NCBI GenBank assembly: GCA_023374025.1
Contig: SIJG01000045.1
Coordinates: 124,001-188,000, forward strand
Length of the DNA stretch: 64,000 nt
Source: Heterodera schachtii
Lineage: Eukaryota; Nematoda; Chromadorea; Rhabditida; Heteroderidae
Reading direction: 5' to 3'
A program made the position numbers and the translations under genes. Positions 1 to 11,499 of the stretch are shown one piece after another. The notes under the pieces were generated by a model that had not been told where the DNA came from, did no database searches, and saw only the letters and a list, made by a program, of their open reading frames with translations. Position 1 is the stretch's first letter; the number at the start of each line of letters is the position of its first letter.

Positions 1-273
1 CACAAATTGGAAGAAAGAAGAAAAATAAATGATTTAACAACAGCTTTTAAAATAATTAAAGGTTTCACCAGCCTAGATGCTGGAAAAAATTTCTTTTTCT
101 GAGAAAGGCCCAGGAGGCCTTTACTTTTACGAGTAAAGCGCCACACGGCCAAAACTCAAAATAATTTTTTCAATAGAATAGTAAAAAACTGGAATAACCT
201 TCCAGTGGTAGCGGTGCAAATTAATAAGGCAAAGGAATTCAGGGGTTTGCTAAAAGCAATGAATTCTGAATAG
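1..273 (+). pseudogene. C-terminal fragment of a LINE reverse transcriptase ORF, with an in-frame stop
   Basis: Frame 1 reads from the window edge to a TAG at 271-273 with only one interruption, a TGA at 100-102. The peptide begins with LEERRKINDLTTAFKIIKG and later reads NNFFNRIVKNWNNLPV. The spacing R-x-NDL-x-x-(A/Y)-FKI, then F-x-x-R-(I/V)-x-x-x-WNxLP, then an F-x-x-L tail is the usual C-terminal end of CR1/Jockey-type non-LTR retrotransposon ORF2, after the polymerase domain. Endonuclease and catalytic RT motifs would lie upstream, outside the window. The internal stop after codon 33 suggests a dead, 3'-end copy. The family name below LINE level is not certain. Confidence 0.72.
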
Positions 274-490
274 GAATATTCATGTGCCATTTTTACACAA
301 TATTTTAATCGCCTGTGAATTTTTAACATTTGATTTATTTTTATTCATTTTTTATTACGGTATTTATTTTGTATTTTTTATTTGATCAACTTTATTTGTT
401 GTTTTCTTTTTGGCACCATATAAGAGCACTAATGTGCCTTTGGTTTGCTCGATAAATTAAATTAAAAGAAAAAATTAAATTAAAAAATTA
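274..490 (+). mobile_element. LINE 3' untranslated region and AT-rich tail
   Basis: Directly follows the ORF stop. At 412-450 it holds a GGCAC / GTGCC short inverted pair, then the sequence runs into GCTCGATAAATTAAATTAA, a short AAATT-type repeat tail as found at the 3' end of CR1-like LINEs. The exact end of the element cannot be fixed because the flanking DNA is equally AT-rich. Confidence 0.5.
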
Positions 491-2766
491 ATTCAAATAA
501 TACAATTTTAAAAATTCAATAAAAATAAAAACATTGGTTGACATAGACAAATAGTTAAAATAAACCATATTTGTGGTTTAAACAATATTTTATCTTTTTC
601 AGAAAAGATTTTTAATAATATAATGTAATTTTATTTTATTACAAAAAAATATCATGCATTTTATTGCCCTTCACCTATCTTTAGAAAATGTAAGTTTATT
701 TATTTGCAATAACTTTTTAATATTTACAATCAATCTACTTATTGTGACAATTGAAGTAAACTGAAAAATTATAACATAATTAATACGATCTTTAATTAAG
801 AACAACACATATAATACTTTTAAATAATTTCATTTAAACTTGAACTTGAAAAGTTTTAAATCTTCGTTGTTTCAAAATTCTTAGGTTCATATAAAATTTG
901 TAATTTTAAAGTCCGATTTAAAAATTCAATATTAAAATTTAAAAAAATAGTCTTCAAGAACAGCTCAACAATTGGAGTAGTTTATTAGTTTATTTCTATT
1001 TATTTAAATTTTTCAAAACCGTTGTTGAACAAATTATAGGCCGAATGCAAGAAATTTTTATTTCAACCACTATAGGTGAAATAATTTAAAAATATTTAAT
1101 CATTCTACAGATGAGAATATTAAAACTATTTATGAAAAATATATTATTATATAAATAATTTAAAATTAATTCAAGGAAAAAATTATATTTGTAAAAAAGG
1201 CGCTAAAAATAGCGAAATAGCACAAAAATAATCTTATACTGAAAAAAAGATTAGTAATCGATTGGATTATATTTAAATATATTTAATTTTAAATCATCAT
1301 ACCTTTAACAATTATTTAAAAGTTCGATTTAAACGTTAATATTAAATTAAATGTTTGGAAAATTGAGTTCGAAACAAAATGAAAATAATTTTTAAACATT
1401 TTAATCATACTTCAATTTTAGTACTTATTTAATTTTGAGAAAGCTAATCAAATTAATTCAATGTGGATTCCTGCAATACTCATGTTAAATAAAATTATTT
1501 AAAAAGAAATAATTTAAAATAAATATCTGTGAAAGAAAATTATTTATTTTCATTATTACTCAATTCCAATATAATTATACAACGCATTTTTATCTCAAAT
1601 GACAATTTCAAATAAATTCATTATTATTAAAAAATTATATTTAGAATTAATTTTAGCATTTAATTTATCTAAATCGTAATTATATATTTTATCTTAAAAA
1701 AATAAATTAAATTTGACAAATATTATTTCACTATAATTTCTAACAAATGATATTTTTTAAACACGTTGAGAAATTTATTTGACATTTTATCAATATAGAT
1801 AAATTTAACCCAAAAAGGATTTAAAAAATTTTATATAAAAATTTAACATAGATTAATTAAATACAAAATAAAATACACCTAAATTAAAATGCATCGGATT
1901 GAAGAATTCGCAAATAGAGAAAAAGGACGAGATATAAGTGTTCTACTAATTAAACTGCAATTATTTAAATTTATACGGTAGATGTTTGTTTTTGTCATTA
2001 TTCAACTAAATTTATTTGAACTAAACTTCTCCGAGTTTTAGAGAAATTAGGATGATCGTATAAAATGGCAAAAATATGGACATAAATTTCTCCAGTTTGA
2101 GGTGTAAATTTTTCAAAATTAAAGTAAAACCATCAAAAAATCGTTAAATATGTTATTAAAAATCATTTTAGAAAAAAAAATCACCATAAAGCTAAAATTT
2201 ACTCAATATGTTTAAAACTATTGAAAAGTGCATTTTCAAAATCGAGTTTTTTATTTGTAAATATAATTAAGTGCAATACCATCAAAATGGGAAATATCAT
2301 TTAAAAAAAACTTTATTAATTGTCATTTTATACGAGAAAAGAATATATAATAAAGATTTAGAAATCATATTTAAATACAAAAAATAATTAAGTAAGTTTA
2401 TTATGCTGTTCAATCTATACGCTTAATTCATTAATTGACCAAGTGTTTAATTTAAATCTAAAAGTTTCTAAATATAACGCTCAAGCATAAAAGTATAATT
2501 ATAAAGATTTTTAAAAGAAAAATAAAATAAATAAAAATTTGAAAGTAAAAAACAACAAAACACAATTTTACACTAAATTAAATTAATTCAAAAATTGTTT
2601 CATGAAAGTGAGACATGAAATTAAAATAATTTAAATAATTAAATTAAAGAAATAACAGCTCATTCAACGGAATAAAATAAATGTATTTTAAATAAATTTC
2701 TCATAAAAAAGAAAAATTACCAATTACTATTATATTTTAGACTATAAAGAAATATAACAAGAGCAT
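491..2766. other. AT-rich intergenic DNA
   Basis: Dense in AAATTT and TAATTA words, with no convincing coding island, RNA gene or transposon end. The only structure noticed is the short diverged repeat at 1892-1954. Confidence 0.6.
1892..1954 (+). repeat. Diverged 63-bp direct repeat, copy 1
   Basis: Shares GACGAGAT and GTGTTCTACTAATTAAA in the same order and spacing with 4262-4324, about three quarters identical overall by eye. Probably two old copies of one dispersed repeat; the family is unknown. Confidence 0.45.
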
Positions 2767-2922
2767 TCATGCCAACTTCACTTTGCCATTTGAATTGAAG
2801 GGATCACTTTTGTGCTCAATGTCAAATTGTGTAATACCGCAACATTTCTTTGAAATTAAAAGACAAAATACTATGGCATCTAGTTTTAATGAACTCTTTA
2901 TTTGCATTATTGAATAAAGCAT
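2767..2922 (-). CDS. Candidate small ORF (51 aa), possibly a secreted peptide or terminal exon
   Basis: An ATG at 2922-2920 opens a 51-codon frame ending in TGA at 2769-2767. The N-terminal half is hydrophobic (LDAIVFCLLIS, residues about 15-25), followed by a Cys pair and a polar tail that includes DIEHKSDPF. Codons in the tail use G and C far more than the surrounding DNA, which is why it stands out. It could be a signal-peptide-bearing small protein, or the end of a last exon read through an upstream intron. No family is recognised. A GC island with an open frame is weak evidence in this window. Confidence 0.3.
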   Translation of the reverse strand: MLYSIMQIKSSLKLDAIVFCLLISKKCCGITQFDIEHKSDPFNSNGKVKLA

Positions 2923-3791
2923 GCGTTAAACCTAAAGTTACCATAACAAAAAATTTTATAATATCTAAGTATTGTTGTAAACATAATATAATATTTCTTT
3001 AAAGTTTAATTTAAAAAATAACCTATAATTTAAATTTTGTAAAATCTTGACTTAATTAAACTCTTCGGGGAAATATAGAAAAAATAAAAGGAACTGCAAA
3101 AAAAAAGAATTTTTATTCTAGAACAATTGCACTATAAAAAAATCAAACAAATTAAATTAAAATAGACTTTAAAATCACTCCAAACGAATGGACAAATGAG
3201 CAATAAAAAATTGGTTCAATAATGAATGTAAAATATTAAAAAACACTTAAAAATAAATATATTCATAAATTCTTAATGTGTGCCTGTTAAAGAATACAGG
3301 CTTTATGGAAAATTTGAAATTAGTTCAAATATTTTATCAAAAACTTTTATATATAAATTTATACGAAAATTTGCAATTAAAAGGTTCAAAAGATTTGCTA
3401 AATACATCGACAATATGTCATGAGGTTTTATGGAATCTTTATTTAAATTAATTAATGGATAATAGCAATTCAAATACGAGGTAAAAAATTTAAGTACAGG
3501 GAAAAACTTTTCCAAATAACTAAAATATTATTTTAAACATAACGAAAATAAAACATGGCTCAGACTAAACCGGCCAGACTAAATAAATAAATAAATATAT
3601 ATGTGTTGGTTTAAAAACTTAACCGATAAATAATGTTAAATAATTTGTAAGAGAAAAAATTTAAATAATAATATGCTTTATTTTATATTATAAGCCAAAA
3701 ATAACTTTTGATAAAATAATTTATCCATATATGTTTATTGCGTCGAATATATCTAATTGGACAAAAATTCATAATAAGGTTATTTAAATAA

Positions 3792-3896
3792 TTGTCTCAT
3801 TTAAAATTCGAAGGGCACCCCACCACAAATGACTGGTCTAATGCTTCAATGCCCATTAAATTGTTTAAAAGTGAACCGAAAGAATGCAGGAAATAA
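3792..3896 (+). CDS. Candidate terminal exon
   Basis: Open frame of 34 codons ending in TAA at 3894-3896, in a GC-richer island (3806-3890). The readable part includes GHPTTNDWSNASMPIKLF and a basic, Cys-containing end. There is no ATG near the start, so it would have to be a downstream exon. No good splice acceptor is visible immediately upstream, which lowers confidence. Function unknown. Confidence 0.22.
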   Translation: MSHLKFEGHPTTNDWSNASMPIKLFKSEPKECRK

Positions 3897-4062
3897 AAAT
3901 TAAAAAACAATAACAATATTATTTATCACATCAAATTTATAAAATGTTTGTCATACAATGTGAAACAAAATGATAAGTAAGCTTAAATTTGGAAGCTTAT
4001 CAAAAAAGTCAATTACAACAAATTAATTAAATTACAAAATGTAAAAAAAATTAAATTTTATT

Positions 4063-4188
4063 ATGAAATACAGAAATTGTGGGGAATTGAGGATGGGCCA
4101 ATGTTGTGTTGTCCGAATTGTTGTCAAAAGCTGGGATAAATATTTATATAAACAGAACTGTTCTTTAATTTTAAAAAATTTAAAATAA
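4063..4188 (+). CDS. Candidate small ORF (41 aa)
   Basis: ATG at 4063 opens 41 codons to TAA at 4186-4188, with a short Cys/Val-rich core (GQCCVVRIVV). An acceptor-like ATACAG ends at 4072, so a spliced exon in another frame is equally possible: all three forward frames are open through 4073-4135. The island is real by composition; the correct frame is not resolved. Confidence 0.2.
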   Translation: MKYRNCGELRMGQCCVVRIVVKSWDKYLYKQNCSLILKNLK

Positions 4189-4261
4189 TTATTATAAATG
4201 TTTTATAAAAACTTGTTCATTGCATAATATTTAAATTTAAAAAATAACGCATTTCATAAAT

Positions 4262-4324
4262 TAATCGATCGAAGAACCGTAAATACAGAACAGAAGACGA
4301 GATGGTTAGTGTTCTACTAATTAA
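4262..4324 (+). repeat. Diverged 63-bp direct repeat, copy 2
   Basis: Partner of 1892-1954 in the same orientation. The last 17 bases (GTGTTCTACTAATTAAA) are identical in both. Confidence 0.45.
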
Positions 4325-7315
4325 AATTTTTTTTCTATAAATTGATAACCAAATTAAATTTGTGTGGGTTTTCCGAGGTAAATATTTAAAGCAAACAAAA
4401 ATTTTATAAAAATTAAAAATTTTCCGGAAATTTCGTGTTTTAAGTCCACTTTAGGTGATAAAGTAATTCATTTATCAATTATCTAATTTTTATCAATGTT
4501 ACTTAATTTCATTTTGTAAATTCTTTTAGTATTTAATTTTAAAAAATGGATTTAATTAATTAAATCACATGTAATTTTCCCTCATTATCATTCACGGTCC
4601 TTTCCAAAATTTATGTTTTAATTAAATATTATACAAATTATTTCGGAATATAGCTAGTTGTAGTTTAATATAATTAGAAATTACATGTCAAAAGTGGTTT
4701 TAGTAAATATAAAATACAAAATTATGCACAATATTAATTTCAAATAATTTAAGTTAAAACATTAAAACTGAAAAGTTATCTTAGAATTTTTTAAAATATG
4801 TTCATTTAAAAAAATTTAATTCTTATATTAGCATTTGCATCTTTAATTCTAGTGATTTAAAAAAAATATTTAGCTAAAATCTAATCATGAATCTGGAAAT
4901 ATAATTTCCGAATAAATATCTTTTTATGAAATTCAAATCCTGCACGATGTTTATTGTCTATTAAAAATGAAAACGATTGATTAGTTATCTCAAATTACTT
5001 CTGATTTTAATTTTAATAGTTTTTAAATTATTTTTGTTAATTCAGCAATTAATTAATTTGTTAAAAATATTAAATGGTGAAAGTAACTTTTTTTAACATA
5101 AGTACCTTATCAACAATTAAAAGTATCCTAAATTAAATAGTATTTTTTAAATTTTATATTTATTGATTCTTGCTCCTTTTCTTTATTATTTTTCTTATTT
5201 CAGTATTAGATTTTAAAAAAAGCATAAAAATTATTTAAATTTAAAGACTTATGTAAATTAATAGGAAATCATTTTGGTTTTATCTTTTTTAAATTATAAT
5301 TATTTTATATTTATATTAATGTATATCATATATCATCATAATCAACATTTATTAAATATTTTTTTACTCTCTTGGCAATGTGCTCGAACGCGTATTTTTT
5401 TTTAATGAAGCTTTCAAATTTTTTATAAATGCAAAATTGTCACTAAAGTTTGAGTTATTTCAATTGTATTTTATGTAATAAAGTATTTTTATGAAATTTT
5501 CTCTACCAGGTAAAAGTTTTCAACTGTCCAATGCTTTATCATTTATTCATTTCATATCCCAATTTGCTTTTTCTGAAACTTGCTTTAATTAAAAGTTTCT
5601 TTTTGATTCTTAAAAAAATTATATGTACTTTGAAAAAGCGATTCTTCTAGTTTTTGATTTAACATTTTCACATCCCATTAAATTTTCAATTCTACTTATT
5701 ACAAAAACAAATTATAATGAGGGGGTTGTTAATAATTAACAATAATTTGTATGAAAATTTAAGTTGATAAAGTTTTAGGTGATTGAAAATTCTTTAACTT
5801 TCATTTTTAAAGTTTTTCCCATTCCAATATTTATGAATTGTCTATCTATGCATATTAGAAAATTTAAATAATTTTTTAATATTTTTTAAATCAAATTAAA
5901 TTTATTTTTATAACATCGTAGTCCAATTACGATTTTCGTTAACGCGGAGGGTCCATTCGTGTATAAAATTTTTTGATGATGTTTTTAATTTGGATAAAAA
6001 ATCATTTTTTAAAAATAATTTATTTCTTATGATAATGTTTTCGTTTTTTTTTCTTTCTTTGGTTTTTTTTAAGAATTTATCTCTATTATTTTTGCTGTTA
6101 AATACAGGCATATAAAATATTATTTCAATAAATTTATAGCATTTAATTTAATTATTTTGCCTGTAATCAATTGTTGTCAAAATAATTTTGATTTTTACAC
6201 ATTTAATTTTTCATTCCAATTATAGTAGTTACAAATTTGAGTGGTATTTACGCGAATTGAATAAATTGGTGCTAATAATGGAAATTTTAAGTTAGCTCAA
6301 AAAAAAAACATAGTTTTTAAAACGAAATTATAATTGTTAAAAAAGAATACGAAATTAATAAAATTAGAAAAAGGTAATTTAAATAGATTTAACATTTTGT
6401 ATAATGCCCAAAAATTGGGCAATTGTTTGAACAATTGGGTATCAAGAATACATTCCGCACTACGTTTTTTTATACACTAAAGAAAAGAGAAAAAGAATAA
6501 ATTTGTTTTGAAAATCAATGATTTTTATATTTGTGTTTTGCAATAAATAACAATATTTGTTAAGTTTAATAATTAAAAAATAGCTACTATCAAAAGTACT
6601 TTCTTATTTTGAATAATTAAACTATTGTAATGCATAAATTTAAAGAAAAATTTAATGTTAATTTATTCAAAAAAATTGAAATTAAATTGAAATTAACTTT
6701 TAAAAAACAATAAAAAATCTAGGTTATTATTCAATAAAAAATTGTAAAACTAAGAAATAAAGAAAAGTTTCATAACAATCCAAATTTTCAAAAATTGTTC
6801 ATTGGAAAATTGAAGAAATATAAAGTAAAAATTAAGTTAACAGATGAAAAAAGTAGTTTTTTTGTTAATTAACAAAAAATAAAAAGATCAAAAAATCTAA
6901 CTAAATTCTTTAAATGTTTATTAGGTTGTATAAATAAAGTTTTATTTAATAGTGATAACAGAAGGAATTCTCGAAAGCGAACTGCGTAGTGTTGCAACAA
7001 AGCAAGTTGCTATAAAAATATAGTAAATCTCAATTAATTTAAATTTTTTAAATTTATAGATTTTTATATTACTTTGAAACTTCAAATATTTATTTGTTAA
7101 ATTTAAAGAATTGTAATTTAATATTTAATTTAATCCATTTTGTGTAGTATCAGTTTACCAAATTAATTTTGAAACACAAATAATATTTTGTATCTTTTAT
7201 CAAATCAGGAATCTAGCAAGCTGAATTCATTTAAAAGCAAAATACTTAAAACCATATCTAGTAATTTATTCAATATGTAAATAAATTCTTTGTCCAAAGT
7301 TTTAAATACGAAAAA
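4325..7315. other. AT-rich intergenic DNA
   Basis: No supported gene. The strand shifts from mixed to T-rich (about 5.1-6.2 kb) and back to A-rich. A 67-codon frame on the minus strand at 5908-6111 is low complexity and basic (KK, RK, N runs) and is treated as chance. Near 6410-6440 two CAATTG palindromes lie 12 bp apart. Confidence 0.55.
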
Positions 7316-7402
7316 ATGTACAAATTAATCACCGTCACCAATGTCACGATTGGGGTCAGCCAATCAATACTGAGTTTCGAATGCGCGAACAATCAAATCT
7401 AA
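7316..7402 (+). CDS. Candidate micro-ORF (28 aa) in a GC-richer island
   Basis: ATG at 7316 to TAA at 7400-7402; the upstream frame stays open for about 15 more codons. The peptide contains KLITVTNVTIGVSQSIL, and its codon composition is clearly unlike the flanks. The reverse strand of the same island has stops. It could be a small exon; there is no recognised family and no clear splice site. Confidence 0.22.
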   Translation: MYKLITVTNVTIGVSQSILSFECANNQI

Positions 7403-8394
7403 ATAAAATTTTGATTTAAATTGCGTTAAATAATAATTTATCAAATACATTTAAATTTATGATAATTCTTAATATAATAATTATACGGCGTAATTATGAA
7501 TATTTAGCCGTACACTATTTAACCTAATAAATTAAATGGATAATAATTTCAATGAAAACATGAAAAATATATATAAAATATTTATGTTAAAGAAAGTCGT
7601 AGTATATAAGCGACATATGCTTATATATAAAATTAGAAGAAAACAATTCTATAGCCAGCATGAATTATGACTCATTGAAATATGTCGAACAGGAACATGT
7701 AAACAATGAGAAAACAAAATTATTTATACGAGAAAATTTAAGGTGTTATCCAAAACTTAAGGAATATATTAAATATACAAAATAATAATAAATTTAAAAT
7801 AATTGATATTATAAAATGGGAAGTAACATAATGCAGGGCCATTAATGAAGAGCTACCATTATATCATAAATAATTTTAAAATAAGCTGACAAATAAACTG
7901 TCCTTTCTGATGTTACAGAAAGTGAACCGAATAAAAACTGAAACATAAACTTATGATTAAAACAAAAAAAAATCAAAAATTATTCGATAGAATAAGAAGA
8001 TTTAAAAAAAAGAAGATAAACGAAGAAATTAATTTAATTTCACAAATGCTTAAATATACGTTTAAATTAAAGTAAGTAAAAAATATATATTAAAAAAGAA
8101 AAAATACTTTGATTATTTGAAATTATTTGAAAACTATTTTTTAGTAATTATCCGTCAACATGACCGGCTCAAAAAGTTTAACTCATCGGCAATTTGTTAA
8201 TGAAATTTATAATAATTAAAATTCATACCAATTAATCTTTGGTACTGAATGAAAAATGCCTAATAAGAGAATTATAGCTACCACAACACTTTTACTTAAA
8301 TTGACATTGAAATGAGTAATTAATGTTATTAATATGAAGAAAGTTTAATAAAAAAAATCAATTAATAAAAATGAAAAAACAATATTTTTTTTAA
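7403..8394. other. AT-rich intergenic DNA
   Basis: A-rich spacer; no coding island or structured element seen. Confidence 0.55.
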
Positions 8395-8587
8395 TAACTA
8401 TATGTTGTTTTCCATGTATAAATAACGAGCATTTTCTGCAATTCATATCCATGACAATCTATACATTTTACATTAAAATTTATAGTAAAAGTTAAATGTG
8501 TTCAATGTGTATTAAAATTAAATTTTAATTACTTTATAACTTATGGCTTCCACGTCCTTCATTAACCTTTTTTTTATAGTTGTAACA
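8395..8587 (+). repeat. 193-bp direct repeat, copy 1 (LTR-like)
   Basis: Begins TAACTATATGTTGTTTTCC and ends TATAGTTGTAACA. It matches 9121-9297 base for base over almost its whole length, except for a 16-bp segment present only here (within 8515-8537) and a few substitutions. From TGTTG (8403) to AACA (8587) it has the TG...CA ends of a small LTR, and it includes a GTATAAATAA TATA-like box. The 533-bp spacer has no primer-binding site after copy 1 and no polypurine tract before copy 2, so a miniature LTR element is only one explanation. A simple segmental duplication is the other. Confidence 0.75.
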
Positions 8588-9120
8588 ATCACGAAATTTT
8601 CGATACTATAAATAACCTAAATTTATAATAAATAAATAAAAACATATTTGTTATAATAGCCTTAAAAAATTAAATTTAAATTTTTTTTTTTTATTAATTA
8701 ATATCCTTTAATTACTTTAATCTTATTTTAAACAAATGTTATTATTTAAATTAAATAGTCCATACATTAAATCGAATTCTTCTCGTTCTTATTCATTTTT
8801 AATATTTAATTTTAAGATTTTTCATTTTCAAAATTGTTTTTTAAATTATGTAATGAATTTTTGTGTCCTCTATTATATATTTTACGCAACTTTTTTATTG
8901 AAACAAAAATTAAAATATATATTATATGTATTTAAGATATGATTATTATTGAAATGAATAATAAATTATAATTTGTTTTTTAATTAAAAGGTCCTGGTTT
9001 TAAAATTGGAAACAAACCAATTCAAGTTTATCATATTTTTCTCAAAGGCTATAACATTTAGGCTCAGGTTTTTCAATTAAATTATTTGTTTATTTATATA
9101 TTAACTTAGATTTGTTTTAT

Positions 9121-9297
9121 TAACTATATGTTGTTTTCCATGTATAAATAACGAGCATTTTCTGCAATTCATATCCATGACAATCTATACATTTTACATT
9201 AAAATTTATAGTAAAAGTTAAATGTGTTCAATGTGTATTAAAATTAATAACTTATGGCTTCCACGTCATTCATTAATTTTTTTTTATAGTTGTAGCA
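9121..9297 (+). repeat. 177-bp direct repeat, copy 2 (LTR-like)
   Basis: Near-identical partner of 8395-8587, lacking one 16-bp block and ending TTGTAGCA instead of TTGTAACA. High identity implies recent duplication or gene conversion. FB1 lies only about 80 bp downstream. Confidence 0.75.
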
Positions 9298-9393
9298 TTA
9301 GAATTAAATAATTGTTATATAATATTTCTTCTAATTCTCACGTGAGGTACAGGATGTCTTCGATTCTTCGCAGGCGTTCCTCAGAACGGCTCC

Positions 9394-9520
9394 CGGACTT
9401 TTCGACAGTGGATTTTTCGACAGAGGACTTTTCGACAGAAGGACTTTTCGACAGCAAAGGACATTTCGACAGTAAAGGACTTTTCGACAGAAACACAAAA
9501 AATAATGGACTTTTCGACAG
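9394..9520 (+). repeat. FB1 left arm minisatellite
   Basis: Seven copies of a TTTTCGACAG core with spacers of 4-8 bp (one longer, AT-rich spacer near 9491-9506). It is open in several frames, which explains the apparent short proteins with repeated FSTEDF or SKSPL motifs; these are not genes. Confidence 0.88.
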
Positions 9521-10046
9521 TAAACATAAAAACAAATAATTTTTATTAAAATAAATGATTGCTTGTCAGTTTTACTAAATTTCCTAGAAATTAACATACT
9601 ATAATATGTATTGCTAAATCATTATCACTAGAGCTAATATTTTTAGGTTTTTACCTAATTTTTTTTTCTTCAGCTCTCCGTGACCTTAAACGCACGAAAA
9701 AATGTTTTTTTTTAGATGTTAAGCAATTTTTCGATTTCTTAGCATCTATTTTCTAGATTTTTATTTTTTAGCACTTTAAATTAATAAATTTTTGCCAAAA
9801 ATCTATGAATAAAATGGTAATAAAAACGAAAAATACACCCCCCTAAAAGTCTATCAAAAATTTCAAAAAATACATCTTAAGAAAAGAAATTTTTTTTAAA
9901 AAATCATCTCCATTATTTGTTTACATTCTTGAAAAGAATTTTTGAATTTAAAAATTTTATCTCAATAATTATTTGAATTAATTGGTTGCTTTTGAATAAA
10001 ATTTTAAAATTTTACACCCCTAAATTTGAAACTTAATTACATTTTA

Positions 10047-10177
10047 CTGTCGAAAAGTCCACTGTCGAAAAATCCCCTCCTCAACTTTTAAATATTTCTG
10101 TCGAAATGTCCTTTGCTGTCGAAAAGTCCTTCTGTCGAAAAGTCCTCTGTCGAAAAATCCACTGTCGAAAAGTCCGG
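10047..10177 (-). repeat. FB1 right arm minisatellite
   Basis: Seven inverted copies (CTGTCGAAAAGTCC and variants). The inner two copies are separated from the rest by a 20-bp spacer (about 10080-10105) not present in the left arm, so the arms have begun to diverge at the inner side only. Confidence 0.88.
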
Positions 10178-10351
10178 CGCCCCCTCAGAACAGTAAGACG
10201 TCGGTGCTTTTTGTCACCAATAATATTAAATACTTTATTGTAAAACTAGATTATCAATAAAAGTATCTTTTAGCTTATTTTAATTTCTATTAAATATATA
10301 ATATATTAATGATTTCTTATTTAAAGTAAATTTTGAAAATCATCACTTTAA

Positions 10352-11385
10352 AATTGGGAATTCTTGGTATTTTTAGATTCCTTTCACCGAGGCGAACTTA
10401 ATGGTACCAAATATGTACGGTTCTGCTCACTATTGGTCGAGCAATGATCATTTCAAAATTCGAATTTTTTCGGTTTTTCACCAAAATTCGGACCTTCACC
10501 TTTTAGCTTAGGGGGCACAGAAATGGGAATTTCTGGTGTTTTTTAGCTTAGTCCAGATGCACTGAACATAAAAAGACTGACCACGTTCAGTTTCGTTGCT
10601 TCTACGACAAACTGTGGACAGTTGAAAATTCAGAATTTTTTGGTTCACAAAAACAGGTACGTTCACCATTTGGTGAAATAGGGCTCAGAATTGGGAATTC
10701 TTGGTATTTTTAGATTCCTTTCATCGAGGCGATCTTAATGGTACCAAATATGTACGGTTCTGCTCACTATTGGTCAAGTAATGATCATTTCAAAATTCGA
10801 ATTTTTTTCACCAAAATTGGTACCTCCAGCTTTTTTTTAGGGGGCACAGAAATGGTTTTTCTGGTGTTTTTAGCTTAGTCTCATCAAGACGAACTCAAAA
10901 AGGCCGACAACGTTCAGTTTCGTTGCTTTTACGACAAATTTCGGTTTTTCACCAAAATTGGAACCTTCATCATTTTACTGAATGGGCACAGAAATTGAAA
11001 TTTATGGTGTTTTTAGCTTAGTTCAGTTGTGATCCATTTTACTGAATGGGCACAGAAATTGAAATTTATGGTGTTTTTAGCTTAGTTCAGTTGTGATCAA
11101 CTCAATAAGACCGACAAACTTCAGTTTCGGTGCTTCTACGACAAATTTTTTTTTTTTCAAAATTGAAACCTTCACCATTTTTCTTAGGGGGCACAAAAAT
11201 GGGAATTTCTGGTGTTTTTAGCTTAGTCAAGTTGCGATGAAGTCAAAAGACCGACAACGTTCAGTTTCGTTGCTTCTATGACAAACTGTGAACAGTTAAA
11301 AATTCCGAATTTTTTGGTTCACAAAAAGAGGTACTTTCAACTCATGATTTTTTTCAAAATTTCACTAAAATTTTTGTAAAACTCC
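10352..11385 (+). repeat. 337-bp satellite-like tandem array, left block
   Basis: A unit starting TTGGGAATTCTTGGTATTT occurs at 10354 and again at 10691 (337-bp period). Recognisable sub-blocks are GGTACCAAATATGTACGGTT, GGGGGCACAGAAATGG, GTTTTTAGCTTAGT and TTCGTTGCTTCTACGACAAA. The second and later copies are shortened and rearranged, with a third partial copy at about 11170-11340. No coding frame survives across units. It resembles a decayed satellite or a non-autonomous transposon array. The same unit returns at 13088-13462. Confidence 0.8.
10971..11098 (+). repeat. 64-bp perfect tandem duplication inside the satellite
   Basis: CATTTTACTGAATGGGCACA starts at 10971 and again at 11035; the two 64-bp copies appear identical apart from their last bases. 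It represents a recent slippage or unequal exchange event inside an older array. Confidence 0.85.
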
Positions 11386-11499
11386 TTGAAATTGGGTCAT
11401 TTTTGGTTTTGTTCTTATAATGGTCCTTTGGAAGGGGGACTATTTTATTTGGGAGAGCTTAGAATGTATCCAAGATACATTATTACCACCACACCCTTG

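Larger units (their letters stand above)
9379..10191. mobile_element. Foldback transposon FB1 with 9-bp target duplication
   Basis: The nine bases CCTCAGAAC occur at 9379-9387 and again at 10183-10191. Between them lies an element of 795 bp whose ends are inverted copies: left GGCTCCCGGACTTTTCGACAG (first bases), right end complement GGGCGCCGGACTTTTCGAC. Each arm is a chain of seven degenerate GGACTTTTCGACAG units of 14-18 bp, in the same order and with the same variants (TTTTTCG, ACATTTCG). The 9396-9471 block is matched almost exactly by its inverse at 10096-10175. The middle (9521-10046) is AT-rich with no ORF. A 9-bp duplication and tandem-repeat arms fit Drosophila FB-type, Mutator-superfamily non-autonomous elements. 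The flanks outside the duplication (9338-9378 and 10192-10222) are GC-richer and coding-like, so FB1 appears to have landed in a former exon or another repeat. Confidence 0.88.

Noticed and set aside
9312..9597. Short proteins with FSTEDF or SKSPL repeats
   Set aside because: Products of the FB1 tandem arm read in several frames on both strands.
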